Below, in pieces: positions 34,622-45,508 of a DNA stretch of 64,000 nt; the first letter of the stretch is position 1; each line of letters starts with the position of its first letter. Source of the DNA: Atriophallophorus winterbourni (taxonomy: Eukaryota; Platyhelminthes; Trematoda; Plagiorchiida; Microphallidae); NCBI GenBank assembly GCA_013407085.1, contig JACCGJ010009884.1, forward strand, positions 1 to 64,000, written 5' to 3'. The notes beneath the pieces were generated by a model. It saw only the letters and a program-made list of their open reading frames with translations. It was not told where the DNA came from and ran no database searches. A program made the position numbers and the translations under genes.

Positions 34622-35961
34622 CAAATAATACCCATTTACAAAGGTGGTTGCCGTTCTGATGTTAAAAATTACAGGCCGGTGACCTTGCTGTCTACGGTAT
34701 CAAAAGTTTTGAGCGGATAATAACCACAGAAATCGTGCGACATCTTGAAACAAATCAACTTTTGGCAGTTGCCCAACATGGATTTCGCAGAAATCGCTCT
34801 TGTCTAACAAATTTGCTGACAAGCTTAGACGATTGGACGAGGATTGTAGATGCGGGGGTCTGTATTCATGCGTGCTACCTGGACATTTCTTAAGCGTTCG
34901 ACAGAGTTGATCATAATTTACTCTTGAACAAGCTGAAGAAACACGGTGTTGTTGGAAGACTATACGAATTGCTAAGAGATTACCTCAGCAACAGACACAT
35001 CCGAGTTCGTGTGGACGGCCTATTATCGAAGAACATCGATGTCACTAGCGGAGTTCCACAAGGCTCAGTACTTGGACAAATACTGTTTCTAGTCTATATG
35101 AACGATATACCACTACCAAATGATAGTAAGATGGTTTTGTTTGCTGACGATATAAAAGTATGGAGGCAAATCATAAATGCTGACGATTGTATCTTGCTGC
35201 AAAACGATTTGAGTGCTTTGTTCAACTGGTCATCTGAAAATAAACTGTCATTGAATATGCAAAAGTCGAAGATGATTCACATTGGTCGTGACCTTGGCTT
35301 TTCCTATCCATACAAGCTCGGTGACATTAACCTGGAGTACACTGAAAAAGAAAAGGACCTAGGTGTCTGGATTTGCGGCAGTTTGAAAAATGGTCTACAA
35401 TGCGAAACCGTTTACAAAAGCGCGTCTCGGCTGCTCGGCATGCTACGGCGGATATTTGGACGTTTTTCCCCGGGGTGTTTTCCTCTCATGATGAATACAT
35501 ATATACACCCGGTTCTAGATTATACCGCACAAGCCTGGACACTATGGCTCCAAAAAGACATCTTACTCCTGGATCGCATATACCGGAGAGCTTCTAAGCT
35601 TGTCATTGGTCTCGAAAATATGTCATTCGCCAGGCGACTCAGACAACTGGAAATGAGTACAGTTGCACAATGGAGAATGCGAGGTGATCTCATCCTCTCA
35701 TACAAAATACTAACTGCTGTTTCCCACCCCTTGAATATATTATTCCGCCTTCGAACTTCCAGCAAAAGCCGTGGCCATGGTTGCAAGTTAGAAATACCAC
35801 ATTCCAAACGGAACTGCCGCAGGTATTTTTATTCCGTACGTGTGTGCTTTGCTTGGAATTCCCTACCTTCCGATTTGGTAAGCTCAAACAGCTTATCTAT
35901 ATTCAAATCAAAACTTGACGATTATATGAGAGCTAATCCGAATTTTTCCCCAAACTATTAA
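34622..35961 (+). pseudogene. CR1-D ORF2, reverse transcriptase core and C-terminus
   Basis: IPIYKGGCRSDVKNYRPVTL lies at 34628; a shift occurs near 34710; then come QHGFRRNRSC and YLDIS-stop-AFDRVDH (TAA in place of the lysine codon, about 34891), which hits motif A. From 34924 the frame is open for 345 codons: SGVPQGSVLGQILF, the active site LFADDIKVW (intact), EKDLGVWICGSLK, and the NCRRYFYSVRVCFAWNSLP end block. The preserved FADD box makes this the best reference for the family in this window, together with 42293-44275. Confidence 0.87.
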
Positions 35962-36066
35962 TAAGCTATCATTGTCCCATTGATTTTGATTTTATTTATA
36001 CTTATATATATACATTTGTACCTATATTTCCACCCTGTGGTTATTGTAAAGTTAATTGCTTTTTCA

Positions 36067-36092
36067 ACCATAAATCTTGAATCTTGAATCTA
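36067..36092 (+). repeat. TTGAATC heptamer tail of CR1-D
   Basis: About 3 units ending the element. The copy at 42293-44275 has a longer run of the same heptamer (44246-44273). Confidence 0.8.
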
Positions 36093-36480
36093 AATTTACA
36101 CTCTGAATCAGGACTAAAAACGCCTGGGAGTTTTATAAGTTTGAAACACAGCCGATCCATGGGAACAATTTACCCGACTGTGAAGCAATGTTATCCGCTT
36201 AATTCGAGATGACAACAAAATCTTTTCCAACAAACTTAAATTCTGAGATGCACCAAAATCTGAAAGTCTTATATGAACTTGTAAATGATAGAACTAATAC
36301 TTCACCGTGAATTTTGTCCGAAAATATTCGTCTAGTTTCACTAAATTCGTTAAATATACCCCTAATCTATTAGCAAAATTTTATATCGGAGTTTTTGCGA
36401 CAAATTCCACGAAGCCATTCAAGGAATCCAACATTAAACTTGACGGACCGACTTTGAGTTAAATTTTAATTTCTCTATGA
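36093..36480 (+). mobile_element. Old CR1-like family D copy, 3' continuation
   Basis: It resumes the element that was left at 31130. The segments around AATCAGGACTAAAAACG, GGGAGTTTTATAAG and GATGACAACAAAATC align with 34055-34200 of the long copy. It fades out at about 36480, before the reverse transcriptase palm. Confidence 0.7.
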
Positions 36481-37755
36481 CCTAGGCATCAGACGAAACT
36501 TAGTTTCAGAGAGGCTTGGCAAATTGCAACAAGAGATAATATTTTATTTTTTTCAAGTATTATCACGGTCAATACTTTGTCTTGGATCAGATTACAGTTA
36601 TTTTAAATGCATTCCTGTTATGAAATAGAAGAAAACACCTGAATTGTCCAACAACGTAAGAATTCGAATACCAACAAATCATCGCAACGAATCTGTCTAA
36701 ATTCTCTTTGCGGACTCCCAAACTAGAATCACTGTATATTTATTACTACTCTTCAACCAATAAAAATAGACCCCATTAACCCCACAAGAACTGCACACAA
36801 AAAACATTTCCAGAAAACACTGAAATTTTTATTGTTTTCAATTGATGCCAAACCTGAAAGTTAGTAAATGTGTGAATTATTTGAACGTTACATTACGAAT
36901 ATCCGACTAATAAGAATATTTCGTCAGCAATACAATCTAGCGGAATCCAAGAAGCTACGTAAAGCGTTGTGAAACATTTCGGTAACAATAATTCGTTTCA
37001 AATTTCGAATTTACAAAACTGGACCACATTGCGATCCAAGATTGTGATTTAAATAACATTATTTTGAAATTTGTAAAGATTGTTAAAAATATTCGACTAA
37101 AACAATTTGAAAATTTTCAACTTAAATTACATTGTTTTCACATTGCAGAAACTTTGAAAATTGTAATATTTCTGATAGAGACGTGGCGGCTTGCAGGTTT
37201 GAATTATGGAGTTTTTGGTGAGCTAGCCAGAAGAATAACATATAATGAACAATAAATGATATATTTCGACCAATCTTGCTAGCCGAAATTTCATCTTTTC
37301 TAATCGTAACGCTTGATGTATTGTGATATTGTTTGTCGAAAAAAGCGAGGCTTTTTCAGCGTTGCTGCTCTAGTAATGTATTACATTAGGCTTGTCTAGA
37401 GAAATGTATAAATTGCTTTAAAATGAACTTCATGTAATATGTACACTCAATGTCTAGCGCCATTTTATCCAACGCCATTTGGAAGTTTATTTGTTGCGTA
37501 ACGATTTGACTAAAGAAGGTTAGGAACACAAGGTATGCGTTCAACATGACTATACCTAACATGTATATGTTAATTATTTTTCATTTTAGTTCATCTTTAT
37601 ACTACGTGGTTTTAGTTAACATCAATTGTTTAGTCTTAAACATTTGATTATAATGAACACATTGCAAATCCTAAACTCACCACACCACGCATACAATCAT
37701 TCAATCTGTCAATTGTCCTTTCATTTTTCCCCACCTGAAATCGGATTGATTATGC
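36481..37755. other. Unassigned AT-rich sequence
   Basis: No gene, RNA or transposon motif recognised. It could be intron or spacer of the minus-strand candidate gene to the right. Confidence 0.5.
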
Positions 37756-37985
37756 AGAAATTAATATAGTAATGCGTAAAATCGAGCAGTGGAATAAGGC
37801 AAAATAAGTTGCGCTTGTATGACACTATTGGATAAGTTTGGTGTGATCAAACTGTTCAATAACATGTCACTGAACAAATTCAGATAGGGTTCAAACTCAT
37901 ATTCATGAACACAAATGCTCATTTGCATGCAGAAACATCTCACACCACCACAGGTTTCGTGCAGTTTGCTCGCGCGACCAATTTT
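37756..37985 (-). repeat. Hammerhead-bearing repeat, minus strand, degraded
   Basis: On the minus strand it carries the 3' half of a hammerhead at about 37975-37941 (GAGCAAACTGCACGAAACC). The repeat body follows to 37790, including the GTTATTGAACAG and ATCCAATAGTGTCATACAAGCGC segments shared with the better copies at 42 and 50 kb. The CUGAUGA box is lost. Confidence 0.6.
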
Positions 37986-39460
37986 TTTGGATATTTTATT
38001 GGGAAGTATTCAAAGTAGTTAGTTTCCCATCAAAATAACACAATAATTATTTTCTAGAAAACTGGCAGTATTAAATTTGACTGGCACAAAGAGGCACATC
38101 TACAAAATAACAACTTTGCTAGAGTTCGAATAATTCGAAATGTGGCTATGTCGAAAGAAATCTCACACTAAATATAAATAAATGATTAACACAACACCTA
38201 AAGTTGTCATATATTCTCGTTTTTCTTTCAATATTCAGTTTGATGTTTCTCAGAACTCCGCTGAGGCAATATTTCATGTTTATGTCAAATTTAGCTGCCT
38301 TGTCAATGTCAAATTGTTTGTATCTTTTCGGCTTCGAAATTAGATTTTTCAGATTAAAACGCAATCAATTTCCTTATAATTCCACGATCTGATTAATAAT
38401 TCTAAAAACAAGAAATACTTAGTGCATGTAAGTTTAAAGTAGGGAAACAGTTTAGCAAACCGTAATGTCTATTAATTTTGATCGGTATAAGTAGATAAAC
38501 TAGTCCAAAAATTTCATAGAATAAAGACTGTGACAATATGGTCAGTAGTGTTTCACAATTTTTATTTTTTGTAATGATATTTCACTTATTCAGAGCACAA
38601 TGAACATAATATATCTGTCATTGAATGGATGAAGCAAACCGCACGAAAGCCTGATCAACATGGTTTCATGTAGGAAATATCGATATCTCATAGTAGTTTG
38701 TTATTAATTAAACAAATGTTTTGAGTAATTGACTCGTAAACTAAATATTTGTTTCGAATTTTTAAAAAAGCGTTTCATATTTGATCGCAATTTCGGCCAC
38801 CATTCACACTTTTATTCAAGGCTATTTGAATTTGTAAATTTCACAGAATATTTGCAAGCTATAGATCTATTATACTAACATTGAGCTTGCATATCTAATG
38901 TTGAGTTTACAATCGTGGTATTGCGATCATTATCCTGTCTCACATCACCTGAGTTGCAGCTTTGATGCCCATACAAGGTAAACATTTATCGGTAATCAAA
39001 TTTATACCCAGAATGATCGGGTTAACAAGTGACCTGACTAATGATGCGTTTTGACTCATTCATGTTTACTACAAGCTCTGAATTCATACACGGGCAAGTT
39101 AAAAATTTTATAAGCGACTTTTTAAGATTTTTCTCAATATATCATATTCGATCTAATGATGTGCAACACGTAGGTTTTCCGATTCCGTAAAAATGTATTG
39201 GTATATACTGCCTGTGCAATATTCAACAAATTTCAACGCATGTATTCGCTTTTACGTTCATTCGAACGGAATCACCATTGTGTGTTCTTTGATCACACCC
39301 ATATCTTTGTATCTTCATGGTGAGGCTCAGCTTCTAGGATACGTCTTTTGTCTAGATGTGCAAACCTGACCCTATCTGGTCATAACATCAAAAACCAGCT
39401 ATAAATATTAAATTACCTACACAAAGAATTGTCTCGTAATGGTTTAGAGTCGGAACAATG
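37986..39460. other. Unassigned AT-rich sequence
   Basis: No supported feature. The short open frames on both strands are low-complexity and carry no motif. Confidence 0.5.
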
Positions 39461-39880
39461 AATTCCATTTACATACTGGCATTAAAAACGCTAACTCGAT
39501 CGAGTTAATTTATGTCTACGCAAACGGTAGTACCAACAAATTTATCGAACTGAAAGAAATTCATGATTAAACGGGGAAGGATATAGCTATTTTATGGGAA
39601 AGATTGTTCCAGGCATCACTTTGTTCTAATGAGCACACGTTGCTTAGCATGCCTCTATTGCAACATGAAAGTTTTAATATTATTGGAGAAATTACACTAG
39701 AATTCAAACACTTATTTATCCGTAGAGCTATAAACGATGACGTTATTATTATACACGACACTGTGCTGCCATCTGCCTATTAATTTAGGAGCCGAATGCA
39801 TTGTTGGAGTGATCTTAAACAGCACCTACCAACCAATATGATTATCTGCACAATGGTTTGGGCTATGGAATAATGCGGCA
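39461..39880 (+). pseudogene. CR1-like family D endonuclease remnant
   Basis: YVYANGSTNKFIEL (about 39510), then LFQASLCSNEHTLL and KHLFIRRAI, correspond to YTNANSLFNKLIEL, WFHASLSDNELSL and KQSFICRAM of the long copy. MHCWSDL at 39797 matches the following segment. Frames are broken. It is a very old fragment. Confidence 0.6.
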
Positions 39881-39899
39881 TTTTACTCTCATGCCTTAG

Positions 39900-41640
39900 A
39901 GAGTGAGCTAACGTCCACCGTTTGAACAATCGCAATTAATCCTAAATGAATGTATCTCCAGAATAGAACATTTGAGTAGGTTTATATGCCAAATCAGTAG
40001 AGAAGGAGGCAGTAACATCTGTTTTGGTCGTCAAACCGGTTTGATCTCCTTGTTGAATCTTCCCATCTGATATATCGTAACGTAACACAGATCACATCTA
40101 ATAGGAAATTTTGTTGCATTGAGTTTCCAGGGTTAAATCTTAATGTTTTGCGACTACTCATTGGTACAAAAACCTTCAAAATATTCACAAATTTCAACAC
40201 TACAGTCCACATTGGAAGGCATATGGTCGGCATATGAAGCTAATCAAATCTATCAGAAGTGTAAACAACCGCCCACTGTCTATCGCTTTACTTGGTAAGA
40301 TTTTTACACTACCAAATTACTCCGATATGGGTAAACATTCTCTATTACAGCATATAATACAATAACGAAGATGACATTTGTTTCAAAGAATTCTTCTATA
40401 AATTATATCATATTTAATCACATTGTCAACGGCAGCAAAACATGTATGCAATACTAGAGGAAAGAACAATTTGTTCTTCTATTGATCTTTCTTAATGTTT
40501 TTCTGAATCAAATTTGTACTGAATTTTATTATATAAAACTCATGAACGCTATCACGAGCTTTAAAATTCTCACGTGAATTTACAGCCTACCGCAACAATT
40601 TAGCATGGAATTGTAATAAGAATGATGGTTGTGAAAATTTGATTTTCTGAAACTTATACCGCATCGCGATAGTACTGGTGGTCCACATAGATTTGCAGGA
40701 AAAGTAAACACTCAATCAACTCGGTAAATGGCTTCAGCAATCATATGTTTCACGATTTAATATCTCACGAATCACGCAACACGAATGCCTTCGTGTTGAA
40801 TGTACCTTACACGGGCACGAATATTGGCGAAATTTAATAAAACGCAAACAAATGTTCACATTTACGCGAAACATTGCAGCGTGTTGAACTATTTAAACGC
40901 TCACCTTCTTCTTCTGCTTCAGGTTCACGATCTAGAATTAGTGTTGAAAAATTAGTTTAATTTGAAAATAAATCATAAATTTGTTTGTCGTTGGCATGAC
41001 GTAAATAATGGAATATACTGCCGTGTATAAGCAGTCGAATAAATGCGGCGATCTCAGAGTTAAACTGTACTAGATGGATCAAATTTTAATAGCTTCATGT
41101 ATTTTTCAATCAATACTAAATCAGATCCGTCGGAATTATTAGTAAAGTAAATTGTGTCAGCACCATCAATGCGACCATCAAATATTTAAAAAGTATATAA
41201 CATTTGCGTGGAATTTACTTCAAAAATCCTCTTGAAAACGTCGCAAATATTGCAAAATTACTTGAAGCTACGTGTATGAAAAAATAAACGCCCCACCTAA
41301 AAAGTACGTGGGATTCCCAAAATCGCGTCGTCGGCCAAAGTTTCGGAAATAAGAAAACGTTTGCAGACACGGAAAAGGTTTTTACTATAAGTAAAATACA
41401 CATGACCTATTTGCGTTAAAGCATTCAATAACTATCCCATTTAACACTCTCCCGTTCCTGGCGCTCAAAATAATGTATAAATGTGGGTAACCGTCGGCTA
41501 CAATTCCAGTATTAAAAAAGAATTTTAGTTAATTTTATGCGAAAACGAAAAATGCTGCCTTAATTTTTGATTCATACAAAAAATCTGTATTGATAAACTT
41601 ATATCTGGGAGAAAATGTGGGATTCGTCAATTGAAACCAA
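39900..41640 (-). repeat. Segmental repeat module A
   Basis: Co-linear with 45600-48050 and 48645-49965. Shared landmarks are the GATATATCGTAACGTAACAC segment (40071), TGGTGGTCCACATAGATTTG (40679), the acidic exon-like block (40905-40931), GTATAAGCAGTCGAATAAA (41025) and CCCAAAATCGCGTCG (41316). Assigned to the minus strand because that strand carries the splice-like signals. Confidence 0.7.
40905..40940 (-). other. Acidic micro-exon-like block, copy A (acceptor decayed)
   Basis: On the minus strand the donor AAG|GTGAGC is at 40905/40904. The reading would be ..REPEAEEE.., like copy B'. The acceptor that in copy B' reads CAG here reads CAC, so this exon is probably not used as such. Confidence 0.4.
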
Positions 41641-41824
41641 TGGGTTAAACATGTTCTCACGAAATATGGGATACAATATACTTTTTTGCGTAATAGCATT
41701 AACAATTCCATTAATAGAACATATGTATAATATCTTAACATTTGACATGAATGGGTTGAGTGATAGATCTCGCAAATTTCAAAGTTTGGTTTATTGTCAT
41801 ATGTGTGTACCTGAGGTTTAATGA

Positions 41825-42120
41825 CGTACAAACATAGAAACAAAGAAACACAGCTTCACGCATTGAAATAACACCCTCACGACCGGTTTCGTACTGTCTG
41901 CCGTCAGCATGTAGAAACAGTAGGATCCGGATCCACACATGGCTGACACAGTGAATGAACGGTGAACAAGTAGCGCTTGTATGCCACTGTTGGATAAGGC
42001 TGGTACTACCAACCTGTTCAATCACACATGTCTAAACATGTTTAATGGCGTTAAACCTATAACCATTACCCAAAATATTCATTTGCGTGCATTTGTATCA
42101 CAAACACACAATCCATTACA
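41825..42120 (-). repeat. Hammerhead-bearing repeat, minus orientation
   Basis: Inverted partner of the plus-strand repeat that begins near 42140. Body landmarks on the minus strand are ATGTGTGATTGAACAGGTTG, TGGCATACAAGCGCTACTTG and GGATCCGGATCCTACTG, followed by the ribozyme at 41914-41874. Confidence 0.75.
41874..41914 (-). ncRNA. Hammerhead ribozyme, type I, partly degraded
   Basis: Minus strand: a CUACAU stem I side; a core reading CUGACG with about three bases lost relative to CUGAUGAG; a GCAGACAGU stem II; GAAAC; a minimal stem III C-CG-G; and the cleavage triplet GUC followed by GUGAGGG. The GAAAC..GUC part is the best preserved in the window. The core deletion should reduce or abolish activity. 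Confidence 0.6.
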
Positions 42121-42134
42121 TTCAAATGAATATT

Positions 42135-42292
42135 TGTATAATGTTTATGGTTTAAACCCCATTATACATGTGTTCGGACAAACGTTATTGAGCAGATTGT
42201 TAGTACCAGCAGTTGCATACAAGCGCTACTAGTTTAACATTCCTCAACTGTTTCCAACGAATGCGGATGCAGATCTTACTGTCCCTACCTGA
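42135..42292 (+). repeat. Hammerhead-bearing repeat, plus orientation, left part (split)
   Basis: It includes CCATTATACATGTGTTCGG (42159), TTGCATACAAGCGCTACT and ATGCGGATGCAGATC, and ends in CCCTACCTGA, the stem I strand and the first half of the CUGAUGA core. A CR1-D copy follows immediately. The repeat resumes at 44276. Confidence 0.8.
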
Positions 42293-42375
42293 CATGGCAA
42301 CAATTTTGCGAAATTCGCAACAAAGTAAACACTCTCATCAAAGAAGACAAGCAAAATTACCATCGCTTTCTATCT

Positions 42376-44120
42376 TTGAAAATGGAAGGAAATCCTAAAT
42401 TGCTTTATCGGATTGTCAATACTCGATCGAGCGTGAAACCAGGGGTGTTTCCTGTTCTTACTGACGATGGATTAACAGTCTCTGCAAAGGAAACAGCTGA
42501 TGCTCTCGCTCAATTTTATGCTAAAGTATTTAGTCCGTTAGCGATTCAATTGACTGAAGAATTACCGCCATCAACAGTGACGCAACAGCTGACTGAGATC
42601 GAGATAAATCCAGTGATTATACAACGACATTTGTGTCGAATGAACCCTAAGAAATCCCATGGAGCGGATGGAATCACTCCGACTATACTAAAATCATGCG
42701 AACAGCAGCTGTGTGAACCTTTGTGTGAATTGTTTAAACATTCTCTAATTGAAGGAGTGGTGCCAACAGAGTGGAAGACAGGGGTAATTTCACCTATCTA
42801 CAAAGGCGGTAGACGTTCAGACCCGGCAAACTACCGTCCTGTCACCCTACTTCCTGTGATATCCAAAGTTCTAGAGCGGATAGTGACAGAAAATATAGTT
42901 CATCACCTGGAATCACAAAATATGCTATCTGCAGCACAGCATGGTTTTCGTAAATCTCGCTCATGCTTGACAAAATTGTTGACGGTTTTAAATGACTGGA
43001 CCCAAGCGGTTGACGAAGGAGCTAGCATCCACGCTTGTTATCTGGACATGTCTAAAGCTTTCGATCGAGTTGATCACTTTCGACTATTACAAAAGCTGAA
43101 GCAGATGGGTATCAGCGGACAGCTACTAATATGGCTTGAAAGTTACCTCAGTGGGCGTAAGGCGATCGTTCGAATCAACGGGGTACTATCACAGGCTATT
43201 GATGCCTCTAGTGGCGTACCGCAAGGTTCAGTCCTCGGGCCAGGACTTTTCTTGGCTTACATCAACGACTTACCGGAGACGCGCGCATGCAAGGTGATTC
43301 TTTTCGCTGATGACATTAAACTTTGGACCCGGATAAAAACCATTGCAGACTGTGTACAGCTGCAACGTGATGTAGATGCTCTACACGAATGGTCGGTACG
43401 GAATAATTTGCCATTCAATATCCAAAAATGCAAGGTGCTGCAAATTGGTAAGCCATTCCAGTACCAGTATCACTTTGGGCAGACTTTTTTGAGCTAGACA
43501 GAATCGGAAAGGGATCTTGGAGTCTGGGTATGCGGCAGTCTGAAGAACAGCCTGCATTGTGAGATTATCTACAAGCGTGCTTCGAAGCTTCTAGGTATGC
43601 TGCGACGGATCTTCAAAACCTTCTCACCTGGAACTTTGCCCACCATCATGAACGCCTATATAAATCCAACCATGGAACATGCATCACAAGCTTGGACTCC
43701 GTGGTTAAAAAAGGATATAATATTGCTTGACAAAATAAACCATCGCGCAACCAAACTCGTAAGAGGTTTCCGTAAACTAGCGTACGAGGAACGATTGAAA
43801 AAACTGAGGCTCCCCACTCCCCTCCAAAGAAGCCTTTGAAGCGATGTGATACTGGCATATAAAATATTGAATACCCCATATCATCCCTTAAAACATTTAT
43901 TCCAATACCGTGATTCACGTCATACACGCAGCCACTCAGCGACACTGTAAATTCCCCACTTCCGTATCAGCTGTCGCCGATATTTTTATTGTGTACGTGT
44001 CTGTTTCCTTTGGAATTCCCTACACGAAACTCTTGTCATCTCTCCCAGCATCGGAACGTTTATTCGAAATTTGGATACTTATTTGTTGCATAACGATTTG
44101 ACGACACCTGCGTATTGACT
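42376..44120 (+). pseudogene. CR1-D reverse transcriptase, nearly intact
   Basis: 373 codons are open to 43497, then the same frame continues to 44120 with stops at 43495-43497 (TAG), 43837-43839 (TGA) and about 43947. Motifs in order: SHGADGITPTILK, VISPIYKGGRRSDPANYRPV, QHGFRKSRSC, motif A CYLDMSKAFDRVDH, SGVPQGSVLGPGLF, the active site LFADDIKLW (both aspartates present), RDLGVWVCGSLK, and a C-terminal end block CRRYFYCVRVCFLWNSL. The catalytic residues are all intact. Endonuclease and ORF1 are absent through 5' truncation. Confidence 0.9.
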
Positions 44121-44245
44121 CATGGTAACTATACAACTTGACTATACTTGACATAACATGTTTATTTTATACCTATTTCCTGAATGTATATTTACTATGA
44201 TATGGTAATTGTGAAGCTATGTGCTTTTTGTGACCATAAATTCTT

Positions 44246-44275
44246 GAATCTTGAATCTTGAATCTTGAATCTTGA
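44246..44275 (+). repeat. TTGAATC heptamer tail of CR1-D (second copy)
   Basis: Four consecutive heptamers ahead of the flank TGATGAG. Same tail as at 36067-36092. Confidence 0.85.
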
Positions 44276-44307
44276 TGAGTGCAAACAGCAAGAAACCGTT
44301 CGTGGGG
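44276..44307 (+). ncRNA. Hammerhead ribozyme 3' half, split by CR1-D
   Basis: UGAGUGCAAACAGCA, then GAAAC (44292-44296), CGUUC and GUGGGG (44302-44307). Together with CCCUACCUGA at 42283-42292 it would form a complete type I hammerhead: stem I CCCUAC/GUGGGG, stem II GUGC/GCAA with one mismatch, cleavage after UUC. The CR1-D insertion separates the two halves by ~2 kb. Confidence 0.75.
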
Positions 44308-44460
44308 TGTGACGGAAATGTATACAAATGAAACTTTTTTTAATGGTTATTGGTATAACCCCATTAAACATGTGTTTAGACACATGTGATTTAACAGGGT
44401 GGTCGCAGAAGCCTTATCCAAAAGGGGCATACAAGCGCTACTTGTTTACCATCACGTAAT
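44276..44460 (+). repeat. Hammerhead-bearing repeat, right part and start of next unit
   Basis: It continues the unit left at 42292 with TGAGTGCAAACAGC and then starts a second unit at about 44361 (CCATTAAACATGTGTTTAG). Without the insertion the period is about 220 bp. The second unit stops within the CATACAAGCGCTACTTGTTTA segment, so about 1.3 units are present. Confidence 0.75.
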
Positions 44461-44900
44461 CTATGCAATTTATGTACTCACATAATGTGTTTTGAAAAAC
44501 TGATTAGTCATTTGCATGCTTACCTTTTTTACTTTTCTTTGAATTTTTTCCTATTATTTTGATAACATTAAACTTCGTCAGTTTACAAACAATCATGTAT
44601 TTTATTATTGAAATACCTAATCGCAAAATAAATTTTGAAGCAGTGTCTCTTGACAAACTTATTTCAAGTATTATTGATAGGAAATTCGATAGTAGATATA
44701 AAATTCACTTTGGTATATATTAATTATTGATCAGCATTTCACGGTTAAATAATTATTAAGTACCATATAAATCTTAAGCTCATCCATACAAATAAATGTT
44801 TGTCTTAAAAACGTCTAGTAATAACACCTGAATTGCACAATATGCTAAGGTGAGAACAGAAAAACGTGGAAATATAACGTGTTGGCTGAAAATTTCAATC
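44461..44900 (-). repeat. Segmental repeat module K, copy 1
   Basis: Similar to 45175-45420 and 50440-50900: CATAATGTGTTT, a lysine-rich exon-like block, TTTTGATAACATTA, CAAACAATCATGTATTTTATT and GTGTCTCTTGACAAAC landmarks. Confidence 0.65.
44524..44550 (-). other. Candidate micro-exon K1, 27 nt, basic
   Basis: On the minus strand: acceptor ATAATAG|GAAAAA at 44551/44550 and donor AAAAAAG|GTAAGC at 44524/44523. The length is divisible by three. With a phase-1 start it reads GKNSKKSKK plus one base, so it can be included or skipped without changing frame. Other copies: 50503-50529 (intact sites) and 45236-45262 (acceptor lost). Confidence 0.5.
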
Positions 44901-45079
44901 TTCGGGAGTTAAAGATCTAAATAAATCAATACACATGTAAGATAAATGAACTATCTACATTATATTACTATATTATTACATTAAATATATTGTCTTCATG
45001 TGTTTTCGGTGCCTATCTTGTTACGTGGTTTGTAGGTGTGTGAACGGCATTTAAAATTCTCTGTTCGTTCAACCACAGA

Positions 45080-45172
45080 AATCATGTGTTTCGACACATG
45101 TGATTGAACAGGTTGGTGGTACCAGCCTTATCCAAAATGGGCATACAAGCGCTAATTGTTTAAAATTCCAAT
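45080..45172 (+). repeat. Hammerhead-bearing repeat fragment without ribozyme
   Basis: Matches only the GACACATGTGATTGAACAGG to GGGCATACAAGCGC part of the unit. It stops before the hammerhead. It is followed by module K copy 2. Confidence 0.65.
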
Positions 45173-45235
45173 TTTATGCGATTTATAAAGGTATGTAATG
45201 TGTTTTAAAAAATGAATAGTCATTTGGATGCTTAC

Positions 45236-45262
45236 TTTTTTTGCTTTTCTTTGAACCTTTTC
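45236..45262 (-). other. Micro-exon-like block K2, acceptor lost
   Basis: Homologous to K1, with a donor (AAA|GTAAGC), but the acceptor AG is CG. It would encode a similar lysine/serine-rich peptide. Probably a decayed exon copy. Confidence 0.35.
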
Positions 45263-45472
45263 GTTTAATTTTGATAACATTAGACTTGGTCAGTTTGCAA
45301 ACAATAACGTATTTTATTATTAAAATACTTAAATACAAAGTAATTTTATGAAGCGGTGTCTCTTGACAAACTCATTTCCATTATTATTAATATGAAATTG
45401 AATAATATATAAAAAACTAATTTTCACATTTACGCGAAACATTTAAGCATGTTGAATTATGTCAACGCTCAC

Positions 45473-45508
45473 CTTCTTCTTCTGCTTCAGGTTCAGGATC
45501 AGCAATTA
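45473..45508 (-). other. Candidate micro-exon B', 36 nt, acidic
   Basis: Minus strand: upstream pyrimidine/AT-rich tract (AAACTAATTTTTC), acceptor AACAG|TAATTG at 45509/45508, and donor AAG|GTGAGC at 45473/45472. Phase 1 reading: VIADPEPEAEEE. 36 nt, frame-neutral. Confidence 0.5.

Larger units (their letters stand above)
31131..36092 (+). mobile_element. Near full-length CR1-like family D retrotransposon
   Basis: About 4.96 kb. It has a 5' UTR (31131-31487), ORF1 (31488-33079), an endonuclease-reverse transcriptase ORF2 (about 33190-35961), a short 3' UTR and a tail of TTGAATC-type heptamers (36067-36092). CR1-clade elements typically end in short tandem repeats instead of poly(A), which fits. 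The insertion lies within an older member of the same family in the same orientation. ORF1 carries one nonsense codon and one shift. ORF2 carries two nonsense codons and about three shifts, so it cannot move by itself. Confidence 0.88.
42293..44275 (+). mobile_element. CR1-like family D copy, 5'-truncated, inserted in a hammerhead core
   Basis: It begins in the linker before the reverse transcriptase (AAATTCGCAACAAAGT matching 34157 onward) and ends in about four TTGAATC heptamers (44246-44273). The unoccupied site is at 50247-50262 (CTACCTGATGAGTGC). The duplication is at most 3 bp (TGA). One frame runs from 42376 through 44120 with only a few nonsense codons, so it is a fairly young insertion. 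Confidence 0.88.

Noticed and set aside
37756..38400. Possible tRNA or snRNA gene
   Set aside because: No B-box-like GGTTCRANTCC or cloverleaf was found here or elsewhere in the window by eye.
41535..42025. Overlapping minus-strand frames of 96-102 codons
   Set aside because: They span a module end and the hammerhead repeat, show no motif, and are not preserved in the sister copies.
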